Source: Crotophaga sulcirostris (lineage: Eukaryota > Chordata > Aves > Cuculiformes > Crotophagidae). From it: a DNA stretch of 64,000 bases. How positions within the stretch are numbered: position 1 is the first letter of the stretch; each line of letters begins with the position of its first letter. The position numbers and the translations under genes were made by a program. Positions 1-12,370 of the stretch are shown in pieces. The notes under the pieces are model-generated. The model was not told the DNA's origin, did not search any database, and was given only the letters and a program-made list of their open reading frames with translations. The DNA is taken from NCBI GenBank assembly GCA_013397455.1, contig VYZB01000530.1:62001-126000 (forward strand). Direction: 5' to 3'.

Positions 1-1880
1 GCTGACAATAGAACCAGGGTTGTGTACCCTGAGAAGACCATAGGGACATTGCCTGGATATGCTGGGATGAGATCAAGAAAGCACACAATTGGAGTTCGAT
101 TTGATAACAGATGCAAGAAATAATAAGAAAGGCTATTACAGGTACATTGGCCAGAAAAGAAAGATTAAAGAAAATGCATGGACCCTAATAATTAAGACAG
201 AAGAACCAGTAACAATCAACATGGAGAAGGATGCGATACTAAAAAATTCTTTTGCCTCAGTTACCAGTGGCAATTGATCTTCCCACATCTCACAAGGCCC
301 TTGAGCCCTCAAGGCAGGGAATACAGTCACTCCCATAGCAGGAGAAGATCTGTTTCGAGACCACTGGAGAAACTTGAACATATGTGAGGTGATGGGATGT
401 GACAAGATGCATCCCAGAGTCCTGAGGGTACTGACTGATGTGGCTGCCAAACCACTCTTAATCGCATTTCAAAAGTCATGGCAGTCAGTCAGACATAGTT
501 TCCAGTGACTGAAGAAAGGGGAAAGGTAACACCCATTTTTACAAAGGGTGAAAAGGAGGACCCTGAGAACTACTGACCAGTCAACCTCACATTCAGAAGA
601 TCACAGAGCAGGTCCTCCTGGAAGACATATTGAAATCTGTGGAAGACAGGGAGGTGATCAGAGACCAAATATGGTTTCACAAAGAGCAAATCATATCTGA
701 CTAATCTACTGGTCTTCTACAATGTATTGACTGCATCAGTGGACAAGTGAAGAGCTATGAATGCCATCTTCCTGGACTTATGTAAGACCATTGATATGGT
801 CCGCTACAACATCCTTGCCTCTAAATTGAAGAGATATTAGTCTGATGGATGAATTGTTAGATGAAAAAGAAATCGACTGGGTAACCATATCCAAAGAGTT
901 ACTGTGAATGATTCCGTGTCCAAGTCAAACCAATAATGACTGGGATCCCTCAAGAGTTTGTGCTCGGACCAGTACTATTTAATATCTTCATTAATGGCAT
1001 AAGCAGGGGGATTCAGTGCACCCTTAGAAAGTTTGTGCATGACACCAAACCGGGTAATACACTTTATATGCTAGTGGGAAAGAATGCTATTGAGAAGGAC
1101 CTTTACGAGCCTGTGGAGTGGTCCTGTACAAACTTCATGAAATTCAACAAAGCCAAGTGCAGGGTCCTACACTTGGGTGGGCAATCTCCAATATCCATAT
1201 AGTCCAGGGGATGAAAGGATTGAGATCAGCCCTGCGGAGGAGGACTTGAGGATACTGCTGAGTGCAAAACTGGACATGAGCCAGCAACATGCACTTGTGG
1301 CCCAGAAAGCCAACTGCATCCTGGGCTGCATTACAAGAAGTGTGGCCAGTACATAGAGCTGGGTGAATTGTGCCCCTCTGTTCTGGTCTTGTGAGATGCC
1401 TGCCTGGGATGCTACATCCAGTTATGTGATCGGCGGTGTAAGACATGGACCTGTTGGAGTGGGTCCAGAGGAGAGTCGTGAAAATGATCAGAACAATGGA
1501 ATATCTATTCTATGAAGAAAGGTTTTCATAATTCGGATGGTTCAGTTTGGAGGAGAGAAATCTTCGAGGAGACATTACCGCGGCCTTTCATTACTTAAAG
1601 GGGGCAAATAAGAAAGATGAGGACTGACTTTTTGTAGGGCCTGTTGTGATAGGGGAAGGGGTAACGGTTTTAAACTAAAAGAGAGTATATTTAGTTTAGG
1701 TATAAGGATGAAATTTTTTACAGTGGGCCTGGTGAGACACCAGAGCAGACTTCCCAGAGAAGCTGTGGATGCCCCATGACTCTAAGTGCTCAAGGTTGGA
1801 TGGAGCTCTGAGCGACCTGATCTAGTTGAAGATGTCCCTGCTCCAACCCAAATCATTCTATGATTCCATAATTCTATGAC
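1..1880 (+). mobile_element. CR1 LINE copy, truncated by the window edge, ORF2 decayed
   Basis: This is a non-LTR retrotransposon copy that in its intact form encoded an endonuclease/reverse transcriptase (ORF2). The fragment covers the stretch before the RT core, the RT itself, the C-terminal part and the 3' end. Recognisable pieces are a YRYIGQKRK block with FASV downstream (89-277), a decayed motif A region near 770-800, and GIPQ...VLGPVLFNIFIN followed by the catalytic box at 1032-1043 and KFNKAKCRVLHLG (936-1202). The C-terminal RHQSRLPREAV-like block lies near 1735-1770. Stop codons and frame changes break the frame repeatedly, and the catalytic box reads FVHD instead of the usual FADD, so the copy is dead. 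The 3' end is an imperfect ATTCTATG-type tail at about 1853-1880. The 5' limit lies outside the window. Family assignment is by remembered CR1 sequence, not by alignment. Confidence 0.93.
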
Positions 1881-4800
1881 TTACAGTAAAGAATTTTCAG
1901 TTTATTACTCATTATTACAGTACTTCATAAATGATTCTCACTTCAGCTGACATCGTATTATCACTGTAATGCATTATTGTAAGGACATCAGATTATCTTA
2001 TGGTGCTTTCTACACAGTGTAAGATTATAGAAATGCTACATTTATACAAGTAATATGATGTAAAAAAATCAGAATCTCTAAAGCTGATTAGGTTTATGTC
2101 ATTGGAAGATGTTCCTAGGTGTGTGAACATACTGTATATTGGGTTAGAATGAGACTAAATGTGGGAACAGGACCTAGAACCATAGTGCCACAAGCAAATG
2201 CTGTAACATTTAGATACCAGTTACATTGCTCTTACCTTTATCTGTCTCGATGGCTTTGGTATTCCAGGTTGCCCAGTGTCCTAGCTTTAGCAACAGTCAG
2301 AGACCACATTTCTAGCTAAATAATTAATCTATCTGATAATTAAAGAACTCTTATTATGGGTACCGATTCCAAGAAGTTATGAATGATTGAGAACCAATTT
2401 CCTACTTAAAATGTTAAACAAAACTTAGGATGCTAGACAGTGCCTGCTGAAATCAAAGTGCTGAAAACAAAATTCTGTGGTAATTACTGGATAAATATAT
2501 TTTGAAAATTTTTTCTTTGTGTTTTGTAGCTCATTGCTTAAATCCTCACTAGAGCTAGATCTGTTCCCATGAAATAAAGTGAGAAAATTCTGGGGAGAAG
2601 AATGCACCTTTGCAAAATGTAGATAAAACATCAAATTTGAAGATAGTCTACAAACTCAACTCTGATTTTTTGGTTTAGTGTTCCAAAAATGTTAGTGCAG
2701 CAATGTGCTGCACATTTAGGTCAGAAATCTGCCTATTTTAATTGTTTGAATTTGGTGAAGAATGAGATTGTTGACCTTGTTGGAGAGGAGAACAGGAAGG
2801 TCAGAACTGGCAGTAACGTATGGATATGAGAACTGGAGGGAAAGAGTGAAAAGTTTCAGGGAAAGTGTCTGTGCTGAAAGCCAAAAGTATAAGTTTATAA
2901 AACAGGCCAATAAATCTGTTAGAGTTGAAAGTGAGGAAATAAGGCCTGGAGGCTACAAAGAAGTCTGCTACATTGTGGTATCATGCTTATTGAAACAATT
3001 GTGGTGAACCACAGGAAATGAGATTTGAACTACTCTATGAGATTACTTGCTGAGACTGTGGAAACCTGGAAATGAGTTCACTTTTAAATAAAAACTGTAA
3101 TGGTTTTTGAGTTCATTAAAGAAATATAAATGAAATATTTCAAAGTTTATGATTTTTTTTTTAATAGTCTTCTACTCTAGAATTGGTAGCATGATTATCT
3201 GTTTCAATTCAGGATGAAAATAAATTTGAAAAAGAGTAAAATATTTCCCACCGGTTCTGTATCTTTAAATCCATTTTTTTAGTTATGGTCCTCATTTGAA
3301 GCGGAAGGGTACGAAGGCTGATGCTGAGCGAAAGAGACTCATTTGTAGAGGATGAGTGGGTCACCTTTAGTGAACATGTAATATTAAAGTGAAGGTAGTA
3401 GGTTACTTTGAACTCGAAATTAGCTGCAGGGGTTCAGCAACATGGAAGCAAACCTTATTGGGCTAATGGAAAATAGTAATGGAAGGCAACTGGCTTTTGG
3501 GTGATTTGAGGAAAACCTGTGTCTAGGAGCTGATTGAGGAATTTCATATCTGCACAAATGTTGGGAATGTTTAGATTTGTACTCAAACTTTGTAACAGTT
3601 ACCAGTCTGTATTTAGAACTGTATGTAGTTCTGCCACCTGCAGTTGTGACATTCCAACTTGCGTTGTAATCTTCAGAGCTAAAACTACACAAGGGAGAAA
3701 AAAGTAGCAGATGGAGTCACGTCATTTACATTGAATACTGCCGGAAAGGAAGCCAGATCGCAGCAGATCAGAAGGAAAAATCCATTTTTGTCACTAAGCA
3801 GCAGAAGAAAAAATAAATCACAGATAGAAAGGGATTAATTTCTAAGGGAGCAGCTATTAAATGTAGCATGGAAATCGGAGTATCACAGAAGTTTGCAGAA
3901 TTTAACTTGACAAACTGTATGCAACAGTGAGTTATGACTTTAAACTCATAACCCAAGGCTGCAATGCAGGGGTAGAGAAGGTAGAAATTAATTAATCAGC
4001 AATCTAAGCTGAAAGCAATATTTGCTTTTAGGTGTCTGGTGAACAGAAATAAGGACACCAAAAGGACTCACATAAATTATAGGTCGCTGGAGATAACAAC
4101 ATTGAAATCTGTGAAGGTCTCAATGTTAAATGCAGAAGTGGTATAACAAGATAAATAACAAGTGTTTAATGATAGCAGAAAAACAATAATAACCTGCAAT
4201 CAGATGGATAATAAATTGTGGACAGATGGTAGTTGGAATCTGCAAATATTTCACTGTCCCATCTGCCTTCATCCATTGGTATCATTTTACATTGGATTCC
4301 AGAAAAAATGCTTTTATCCCTCCCCTTTTATATTTCAAAATTCATTATTAACATCATGTTGTGTGAATTTGTTTCATGATTTGTTATGATACATCACCAA
4401 CAGGCCTTCATATTGTGAATTTGCGGCACTGGAAAAAAGGCAGGGTAATTTTGGGCTTGCACGTTTTTGTCTTAAAAAAATTCATAAAGTAAAACTACCT
4501 CTGTAGAGAGCATTTTCATTGCAGAAAACATAATGGAAGTTTAACCTCATTAAAACAATGCTATGACTTTGAAAGTAAAGTAGATTTTCCTGTCCAAATA
4601 TGTATATTTTGCAAACACAGAAGGTACCTTGACAAACAAATAACATTCAAGGACAAAGTGTATATTCACATTCAGTGATTCTGTTAAAATTATCCAATGG
4701 ATATTTAACTTTGTGGGTCATGAATGGAGAATAGGACTTTTCCTGACTTGTGGTTAAAGCACAGTTTCTCTCTCAAAAGACCAACATGAACCTTGATCTT

Positions 4801-7800
4801 GTTTTTAACATCTCCGTTTTATGTTTTTTGTATATATTGTTGTTCTCAGCTTGAGGATGCTGAAAAATGTCTCCTAACATCTCTTATCCTTAAAAATAAA
4901 AGAACAAAAAAGAAACATTTCCTAAGAGTTTGTACAAGGGGATAAAATAGTAGTAGAGGGCACTTTCTTTGTAGTAACACTCTCCCTAGCAGGCAGGTTG
5001 GGAAGGAAAAGAAAGTGAGAATTTCAATATATTTGAAGTAGACTGTCCATCAAAGACACCTGCAGTTCCTCAGACACAACCATTCATCACCACCATCCTA
5101 CTAGAGGAGAAAAGAGATTTTATAAGACACTTAATGAGCTTAATTCCCAAATCTGACAGAGCTTAGCCCCAGGTAGCTGAGCTTTGAAATGGTGGTCTTG
5201 ATATTTAACAGCTTTATGAAAGTCTATCTTTCTGTAAAGTGTGGGTGGGGATTTGGAAAGGGAATTGCAAAGGCATCTGGTTTGTTCCTATGGTATTCAA
5301 GGATAGTAGATAAAGTTAAGGGTCAGTTTTCTTTTGATTTATACATTCATGCCAAAATAATATGCTAATATCTTATTTAAATTAAGGCATACGGATTTGC
5401 ATACTGTGGTGTTCTATATCCCATTGAGATCTTCGCTGCCTCAATGTTCTGTGTCCTCCTTGTGCTTCAGTTTCAAGGGCTTTTTAACCTCTGGAAGAAT
5501 TTATTATGTGCCTTCCAGATGGAAAGGGAAAAAAAACCCAGTTTATTGCAACACATCTAAAAGAATTATTAACCTTTTTTCTTGTGAGACACAAACCAAA
5601 ATCTATGGTATTCATATGCCAAAAATATTTGGGTACATGAACTAAATTTTTAAATTGAGAGATTTAACAATGTGTTAATGGATTTCTAATAAATTTGCAC
5701 ATAGGTATTAAACAGTACAAAATAAACAGGAAGCAGGAGACAGCTGTGTGTTGGGTTTTTTCCCCCTAATTTGCTTTTTTTTGGACAAAATAATGTATTT
5801 AAGACTTTTAACCATGAATGGTAACTGGGAATGAATGGTAGTAAACAATATTCTGAAGTGCTTCTATTTAAAAGATTTTTTTCAGAAGCGTCTCTGTTTG
5901 GTGAAAGTAGCATTGTATCTCTGTCCCAGAGTATTCTGGACGTACTTGTTTCAAGCCAGATCTGAGGAGCACTCCCTGGTTAAAAAACCAGGTAATTAAG
6001 GAAAGTCATTGAGAAAGTCTAAAATAGTGCCAAATAAAAAAAAATAATATATCCCATGTATTCATTTAGGGGCCGTTTGAAAGAAATACAGTTATCTTTC
6101 CATATATTTTTATGCAGAATTCACAAGATGCAACTCTAGAAAATGAAACTTTCAGAAAAAAAAAAAGCAGCCTACTTGCAAAAAAAGGGTTGCCAGAAGC
6201 ATAAAAGGAACTAGATCTCAGAAGGTAAGATGACTTGGGAAGGATCACAATACACTGAAAACTCAAATGGAGAACTAAGGATGCTGAAACAATGATAAAC
6301 TGAAAAAAGTTCTGAAACACAGCAGAGGGGTGACAGGGAGACTTCTTTTGGAGTACTTTTAATGAACCTGATAATGAAAGAGGTGAGTTAATTTTGAAGA
6401 AAATAGCTGAGTTCCTATATGCTATTCCGAATAATGAAAAATAAAAAGTTAGTTTGGGGTTGGTCCAGAGACAGATTGGAAGACAATAAGTTTGGTGTAA
6501 AATGGTGAAACAGTATCTTTCCTGATGACATGTTGTGTGATCTTCTGCAGCTCCCACATCTAAAAATCTATTTGTCTGAATTGTGTAATGTTATGGAGTA
6601 TTTAATTTTGTGATTATTTTTAAGATGTCAGTAAAAATATGTAGATATTTTTTAATTTTTTGGAAGTTCCAAATCTTGGTGACTTCCTCGGAGAATAAAA
6701 CACCTCTCCTCCTTCAAAATATGCATACAAAAAGTTATATTCTAAGTACTTCAGTTAATACTTTTGCATTATTATAAGTAATTATAAGTAATAATAATTA
6801 TTGCATAATTATAAGTAACTACATATAACAATGAATAGAGTTCCACTGTATTTTCTCTTCTGTCCTCCCAGCAGCACTTCGTTTATCCATACCACAAAAC
6901 TTTTCTAAGATCCAGACTATCATTTCTTAGAATATCTCCCATCCTCCTAGCAACAAATATGGTCATATCCTGACTCCGTAATACTGAAACAGATCACCGA
7001 GCTTTTCCAGATTTTTGACACATGCTACAGTGCCTCTTTGATAAGACTGTACAGCTTGTGTTACTTTCAGGTGTCCATGTTTCAAATGTAAGTGCTGACT
7101 TAAGACTCTGCATATTTTGGGTCATGTCTCTGCACCTTAATTTCACTTACCTATCTGCTTCCTTGCTATGAACTGCATCTGACTTGTGTGCATGCTAGTA
7201 CATCATATTCACTTAATAACACTAACAGGGTTTATTTCACCATAAGCGATGCTATTTTGGTACAGTGCGGCATTTCACACCCTTCTTTCTCTGTGATATG
7301 TCTGCTTTCTGTCTCATTGTCTTTCAGTATAAGAAAAATTAGTTAGGATTTAACAGATGTCAGTCTTTTTTCTTACCACCTTTTTAATGTCCAGCTATAT
7401 ATCTTGATAATGCTGATCTTACTCATATGGAGAATTTTTCCTTGAAATATTTTCCCATTTTTACTGTAGTTCTAATTTTTTATGATGACAAGCTTCCATT
7501 CCTTATTTCATTACCAACATTTCCCTTTTGTCACTGGCTCTTCTGGCATGGGAAGACCTGTGATCATTCTTTTCAACTGAGAGTAATGTTTTAAATTATG
7601 TTTTGAAATACCTTTTTCTGGTTTAAGTTGTAAGCCAGGCTCCTTCTGTGCACAGATGAGTTTCGTAGAGGTCTTATGTAAAGTTCACATTTTATATCAA
7701 GAGGGCAAAATTAAACGTTCCTTGACCTGCATTTCTATAAAATAGTTTTTTAAAAAACAAGCTTAGGAAATGACGGGGTTTGGTTTTTTGGAGGGTTAGG

Positions 7801-10800
7801 AAGTTTTTAAATATATTTGCCCTCAATGATTTAGTTGCACTTCTGTTCTTCTGACTTAAGGCTGCCAGACAGTAATAATGACTGCACATCTGATATTCTG
7901 ACATTTTTGTAGTTCTACTTTTCAGATAAACTGGTGAACCAGTTGATTGAATTCTGTGGAATGATGTGTTGAAAATGCAACAATTATTCTTTTCTTATTT
8001 CACTTGCTGCAACATTACAGCAACAAGATTTGTTTGCCTTTGAGACTGTGGAAACAGGTAGAGATAGAATGGCATTTTAGTAAAAAATTAGATAATTTAG
8101 TTAAATTATTTCCTACTGATATTTTAAAGAGTAGTTTCCTCATTCTTTACTGACTTTGGAGGATAACAAGGGACCAATTTTTTAAGGAGCCAAATATGGG
8201 CTATTGTGCATTGCTGCATGTGTGATACTTCTATACTATATCATGGCACCTCTTTCTTATTTCCAAAAAAATAGCTTTCAAATACAATCAAAATCTGAAT
8301 ACGTGTAAAGATTTCCATACAATGTGATCTTTATCAAGTAAACATCAAATTTATCTTCCAATTTATAAAAGAAGTAATCAGCTTTGTCAGTTTGTGCAAG
8401 TTTTGTGCAATGCATAGCTAAGATTCCAGATTCCTGGTCAAGGAATATGATGGACAGCAAAAACATAAATGGATTTATTAAGAGCCAAAATGCAGATGTA
8501 ATCTTCAGGGAGGATTACAAATGAAACAGAGGGCCTACTGGAGGAGACAGCACTCTTTATTAACCTGTTCTTACACTTTTCCTCTATTTGGTGTCAGTGA
8601 TCACTGTTACATGGCAGACTGGGCTAAATGGACATCTGGGAAGATATGAAGGACTGTCCTCTTTGTTAATTTTTATCATGGCAACTCAGCCAAGGTCAAA
8701 GCCAAAGCAATGAGTAGACACTGATGCTATGACACCTGGAACGGGCATTGACACAATTGTAGCTGAACACTTGACTGTCTCTCAAGGTGTTCTCTCAGGG
8801 GTCAGGGAAAACCCTCACCCTACTCTCAACCTCGTCATCTAGATAGCAAGAAAAGGTTTGACTTGTGTGATATGGTCATATCAACAGGACTGGTTTATTG
8901 TCCTGCTCCAATTGTGGTGATCAAGCACAGGGCTGCTCTTCAGGTACCCTTGGATAGCACCAGTCATGTGGCTATGTGCTCTCTTGCCTTTTTTTTCCAT
9001 CTCTGGACCCCCTTTTTTCACTCTTGTTCTACCTCTCTTTCTCTGCCCTTGTGTCCTCCCAAATAGCCAACCAGCTCTAATTTCTTTTTACTTATTTGCC
9101 TCAGCTGTGCTACAACACTACCCAAATTCAGTATTTCTGACATTAGCTAAGAAGTCACATCCTTTTGTGGTAATATTGGTATGGTTACCTACCTACAGCT
9201 GGACTTGCAACACTGCACTCTCCAAAAGGCCCCAAATCAATTCCTCTGAGTACCTGTGCAGTTTAACTGTCTCTCCCATTGACCTGTGACATCCAGACAG
9301 CCTGTGTGGCATTAATTGTAACTTGTGTCAATATGTTGCTGGATTATTTTTTGCATCTAGATGTATCACCTACAGTAATTCTCCATGCCCAAACCAGTTA
9401 CTCAGCCTCAGGCCAGCAACAGGTAAGTTGTCTGCAATCCTAACAGAACCCACTGCCACTTTTTCCCCAAATCAGTTTGTCAAAATGCTACTTAAGGAGT
9501 TAAGTAGGTGATGACATTGTTTTATATATAATTGTTAAGGTAATAGATTCTGCCACATTTCCAATTTAATTCTAATTATTAAAGTGGAAGAACAGCATTT
9601 TATTCTGTGAATGGTGTCTTAGTGAAGGTCAGATCACAAATTTCTCTTTCATAATGGGAAGGCCATGTTTAATTCCAGTCAGTGGAATTACATGCTCACC
9701 AGTGGAAGCAGCTCAGGATTGAGCATCTCTGCACATCTGCTTTCTGCATTAGTTTACCAGTGTTGACTTATTGGATGTCAGCAGAGAAAATTTTAACGGC
9801 AAACAAATGTGAAAATCACATACGTTAATATTCATGCAAGCTTTATTTTTATTTGCATATGTGAATATGCATTCTGTGACCATTTCCTCTTAGTTTCTCC
9901 ACCCAAACTGAGCAAGAAGTACTGGAATATAACAATAGGATAGGAGATAAACGACAAAAATATTCTGCCACACACTTCATTCCAGCTCTTTGCCAGAAGT
10001 TCTTAGACATGCTAAGAGTTTACATAGGGTCAAAGGGAAGCAGTAAAAAAGGAAGGTTCTTAATAACCTAGAAAAAACTTCTGGCTCAAGAACAGTAAAG
10101 GGCTGAACGCTAGAACCATTAAGGGAGAATACAGGTATGATGTAGACCTGCCCTTTTCCCTTCTCCCAGGGGTCTCCTACTGCCCACAGTTGGAAGAGGG
10201 GTACTGGCATAGGCAGATCTTTGGTCTAAGACAGTGTACTATGTGTAGTGTTCATATGGTTTAGAAACTTCCTCCCTGAATATAAACTTCCTTTTGTTGT
10301 TGTTTAAATAGTCTTTGAAATTCCTATTTCAGATGGCATCTAGAAAAAGGATGTTCGGCCTGAATAACTGTCAGATGGTAGGGTTTTTTCCCCCTCTACA
10401 TTAATAATTGTGATCATACAAATATAGGACAAGAAATGCAGCATGCAACTTACCTGGGCAATCACCACAAACAAAAGAGCTTGATTTCTGGAAAAGGTAT
10501 ACTCTGTGCAAAAAACCTCTAAGGTTTTTGAAGGCACCGAGAACAAATTTGAAAAACAAACAGGCAGAGAAAATTGTCATCTGATTTTTTGGCGAGGGAA
10601 AAAAAAAAGAAAAGATGATCAGACAGCTTGTTTGGAAAATACTCACTCATCCATCAAGAATCAAAATTAAATGACACAGACAAAATAAAAGATGCAACAA
10701 TCTGAACTCTATTGTTAAAAGCCTTACAATACCTTTCAATCCTCTAAATAACATTCATCAGTGTAACTTCTCTTTTTCAGATTTCTATTCGTTTTTACTC

Positions 10801-11537
10801 ATACTATATTTGAAACCCAGAAGTAACTGCAGCTTACTTTATTTCAGATTAAGTGTGTAACTTATATTGCAATTTAATGCTACCATATTACCATTTCCTT
10901 TTAAAATAATCTTACTAACACTCTCAATATGCTTTTCTCATACGTTACACTTTAATTTTGAGCAGCCCGTCTGCCAAAGCAATTCAATGGGTCAGCTTCA
11001 GAAGAACACTGGCATCAAAACAAGCAAGCTGAGATGTGTCCATGTTTGTATCTATGCAGATGGCATCTGCAAGATAAGTATTTTTTGTGAGCAAAAGGAT
11101 AGCTCGCTCTGTTTAAACCTTGCATTCATCACAGTGTTTCAAGATAGCAAATTTAACCATATTTCTCAGAGAATAAGCTACCAAGCGAGAGCTGAATTCC
11201 CTGAAGGAAGTCTGTTGAATTGGCCTCTCAGTTCTTCAAGAAACGTCCAGCACTTGAAATCTCTTATCCGTATTGGATGTTCTTTAGATGCCCCATTTTT
11301 ATTAAGTTGTGGGCTAGATACTGATATTATATAGTATATAAATCAAACTTATGTTCTACAGTAGTTCCATCAGATGCTTTTAATGCTCTCTGAATGCCTT
11401 AAGACCCAGTACAGAAAAGTTAACGCTTCACATCCTGTATAGTACAAACAGCAAATGAAGAAGGAGTAATTAAGCTTTGCACAAGCAATGGTTAGCACTC
11501 CCTCTGACAGCAGCCAAAAATGAATGTTTAGCAAGAT
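1881..11537. other. Unique AT-rich non-coding DNA, no gene seen
   Basis: Nearly 9.7 kb separates two CR1 copies. The open frames here, including one of 163 codons at 6066-6557 (-) and one of 155 codons at 10867-11334 (+), show no known domain and no repeated motif, and are not framed by convincing splice or promoter signals. A short AT-rich direct repeat sits at 6765-6817. A 62-nt exon-like segment (9361-9422, +) ends in a perfect CAG|GTAAGT donor but is unsupported otherwise. The block from about 8860 to 9420 is pyrimidine-rich and somewhat richer in GC. It could be an unrecognised old repeat. Confidence 0.6.
6765..6817. repeat. AT-rich short direct repeat (TTGCAT-ATTATAAGTAA)
   Basis: The 17-18 base unit TTGCATtATTATAAGTAA occurs at about 6765 and again, with one changed base, at about 6801. 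An extra ATTATAAGTA copy and an AATAATAATTATT stretch lie between them. It looks like local slippage in AT-rich DNA. The tract can also pair with itself weakly. Confidence 0.6.
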
Positions 11538-11989
11538 CTAGATGTTTTGGTGTGGGTCCAAAGGAGAGCCACAAAAATTATCAGAGGGATGGAGCCCCTG
11601 TCCAATGAGAAAGTTGGGACTGATTAGCCTGGAGAAGAGAAAGATTTGGGAAGACCTTATTGCAGCTTTTCAATATTTATAAGAAACATGGAGACAGAAT
11701 TTTTAGTAAGGCCTTTTTCTGAAGGACAACGGGTAATAGTTTTAAACTAAAAGAAGGTACATTCAGACTAGATATAAGAAAAAAAATGTACTATAAGGGT
11801 AGTAAAACACTGTAATAAGTTGCCCAGTGCGGTGGTTGATGCCCCATTCCTGGAAACCTTCAAGGGCAGGTTGGATGGGGCTTTGAGCAACCTAATCTAC
11901 TTGAAGATGTCCCTGCTTATTTCAGGAGGGTTGGACTAGATGACCTTTAATGATTCCTTCCAAGCCAAATCATTCTATGATTCTATGAA
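11538..11989 (+). mobile_element. CR1 LINE fragment, 3' end
   Basis: This is a 5'-truncated CR1 copy holding only the C-terminal ORF2 region and the 3' end. The left limit is the stretch equivalent to the conserved VQRRATKII coding block (GGTGTGGGTCCAAAGGAGAG). Next come sequences matching the LEKRK, AAFQYL and FRLDIRK blocks, the GVDAPFLETFKGRLD block (about 11835-11880), and the non-coding 3' end with GGACTAGATGACCTTTAATG. It finishes in CATTCTATGATTCTATGA at 11971-11988. The frame is interrupted by indels. No target-site duplication is evident, which is normal for CR1. Confidence 0.9.
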
Positions 11990-12054
11990 TATAGGAACAC
12001 AAGTATTTATGGATATTTTTCTCAATATTATTATGGTTCAAATTTACAATTACT

Positions 12055-12370
12055 GAAGATAGTGTCTTTGGGTTTAGTAATCCTGAATTATCTTTCCTCT
12101 AACAATTTATCTAATGCCTTTCTGAAACCATGTAATCTTTCAATAATTAAGCAACGTGTAGAAAATAATTCTGTTGCTAAATCATCATCATGTGAAGGAT
12201 TGTCTCCTCTTGCTTCTTTTGAAAATACTACTTACTTTAATTTGTTCTCTTTCTGAAGTAGGAGCTTCGTTCTCTGTTCACCTGTTATATGCTATTTGTG
12301 ACTGTGTAGACTTCCATCACACCTATTTTTCATGCTAGTCTATCTAGTTTTTCATTCAGTGGAGGCTGTC
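12055..12370 (-). mobile_element. Ancient L3/CR1-like LINE remnant, 3' portion
   Basis: Read on the plus strand, the block from 12095 to 12150 (CAATTTATCTAATGCCTTTC, then TGAAACCATGTAATCTTT) follows the order and wording of the antisense L3-type LINE 3' region: AATTTATCCAATCCTTTTTTGAA, then CCATGTAA. The match continues loosely through GAAAATACTACTTACTTTAATTTGTTCT and, at about 12305-12360, GACTTCCATCACACC...TCTAGTTTTTCATTC. Divergence is high and no frame survives. The copy is much older than the octamer-tailed CR1 copies in the window. Its borders are approximate. The assignment comes from remembered consensus wording and needs a profile search. Confidence 0.55.

Noticed and set aside
6066..6557. 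163-codon frame on the minus strand
   Set aside because: Rich in F, S, L and C, with no domain or repeat. It looks like a chance frame in low-complexity AT-rich DNA, with no splice or promoter context.
10867..11334. 155-codon frame on the plus strand with a hydrophobic N-terminus
   Set aside because: The hydrophobic start resembles a signal peptide only by composition. There is no recognisable domain, and no promoter or polyadenylation arrangement.
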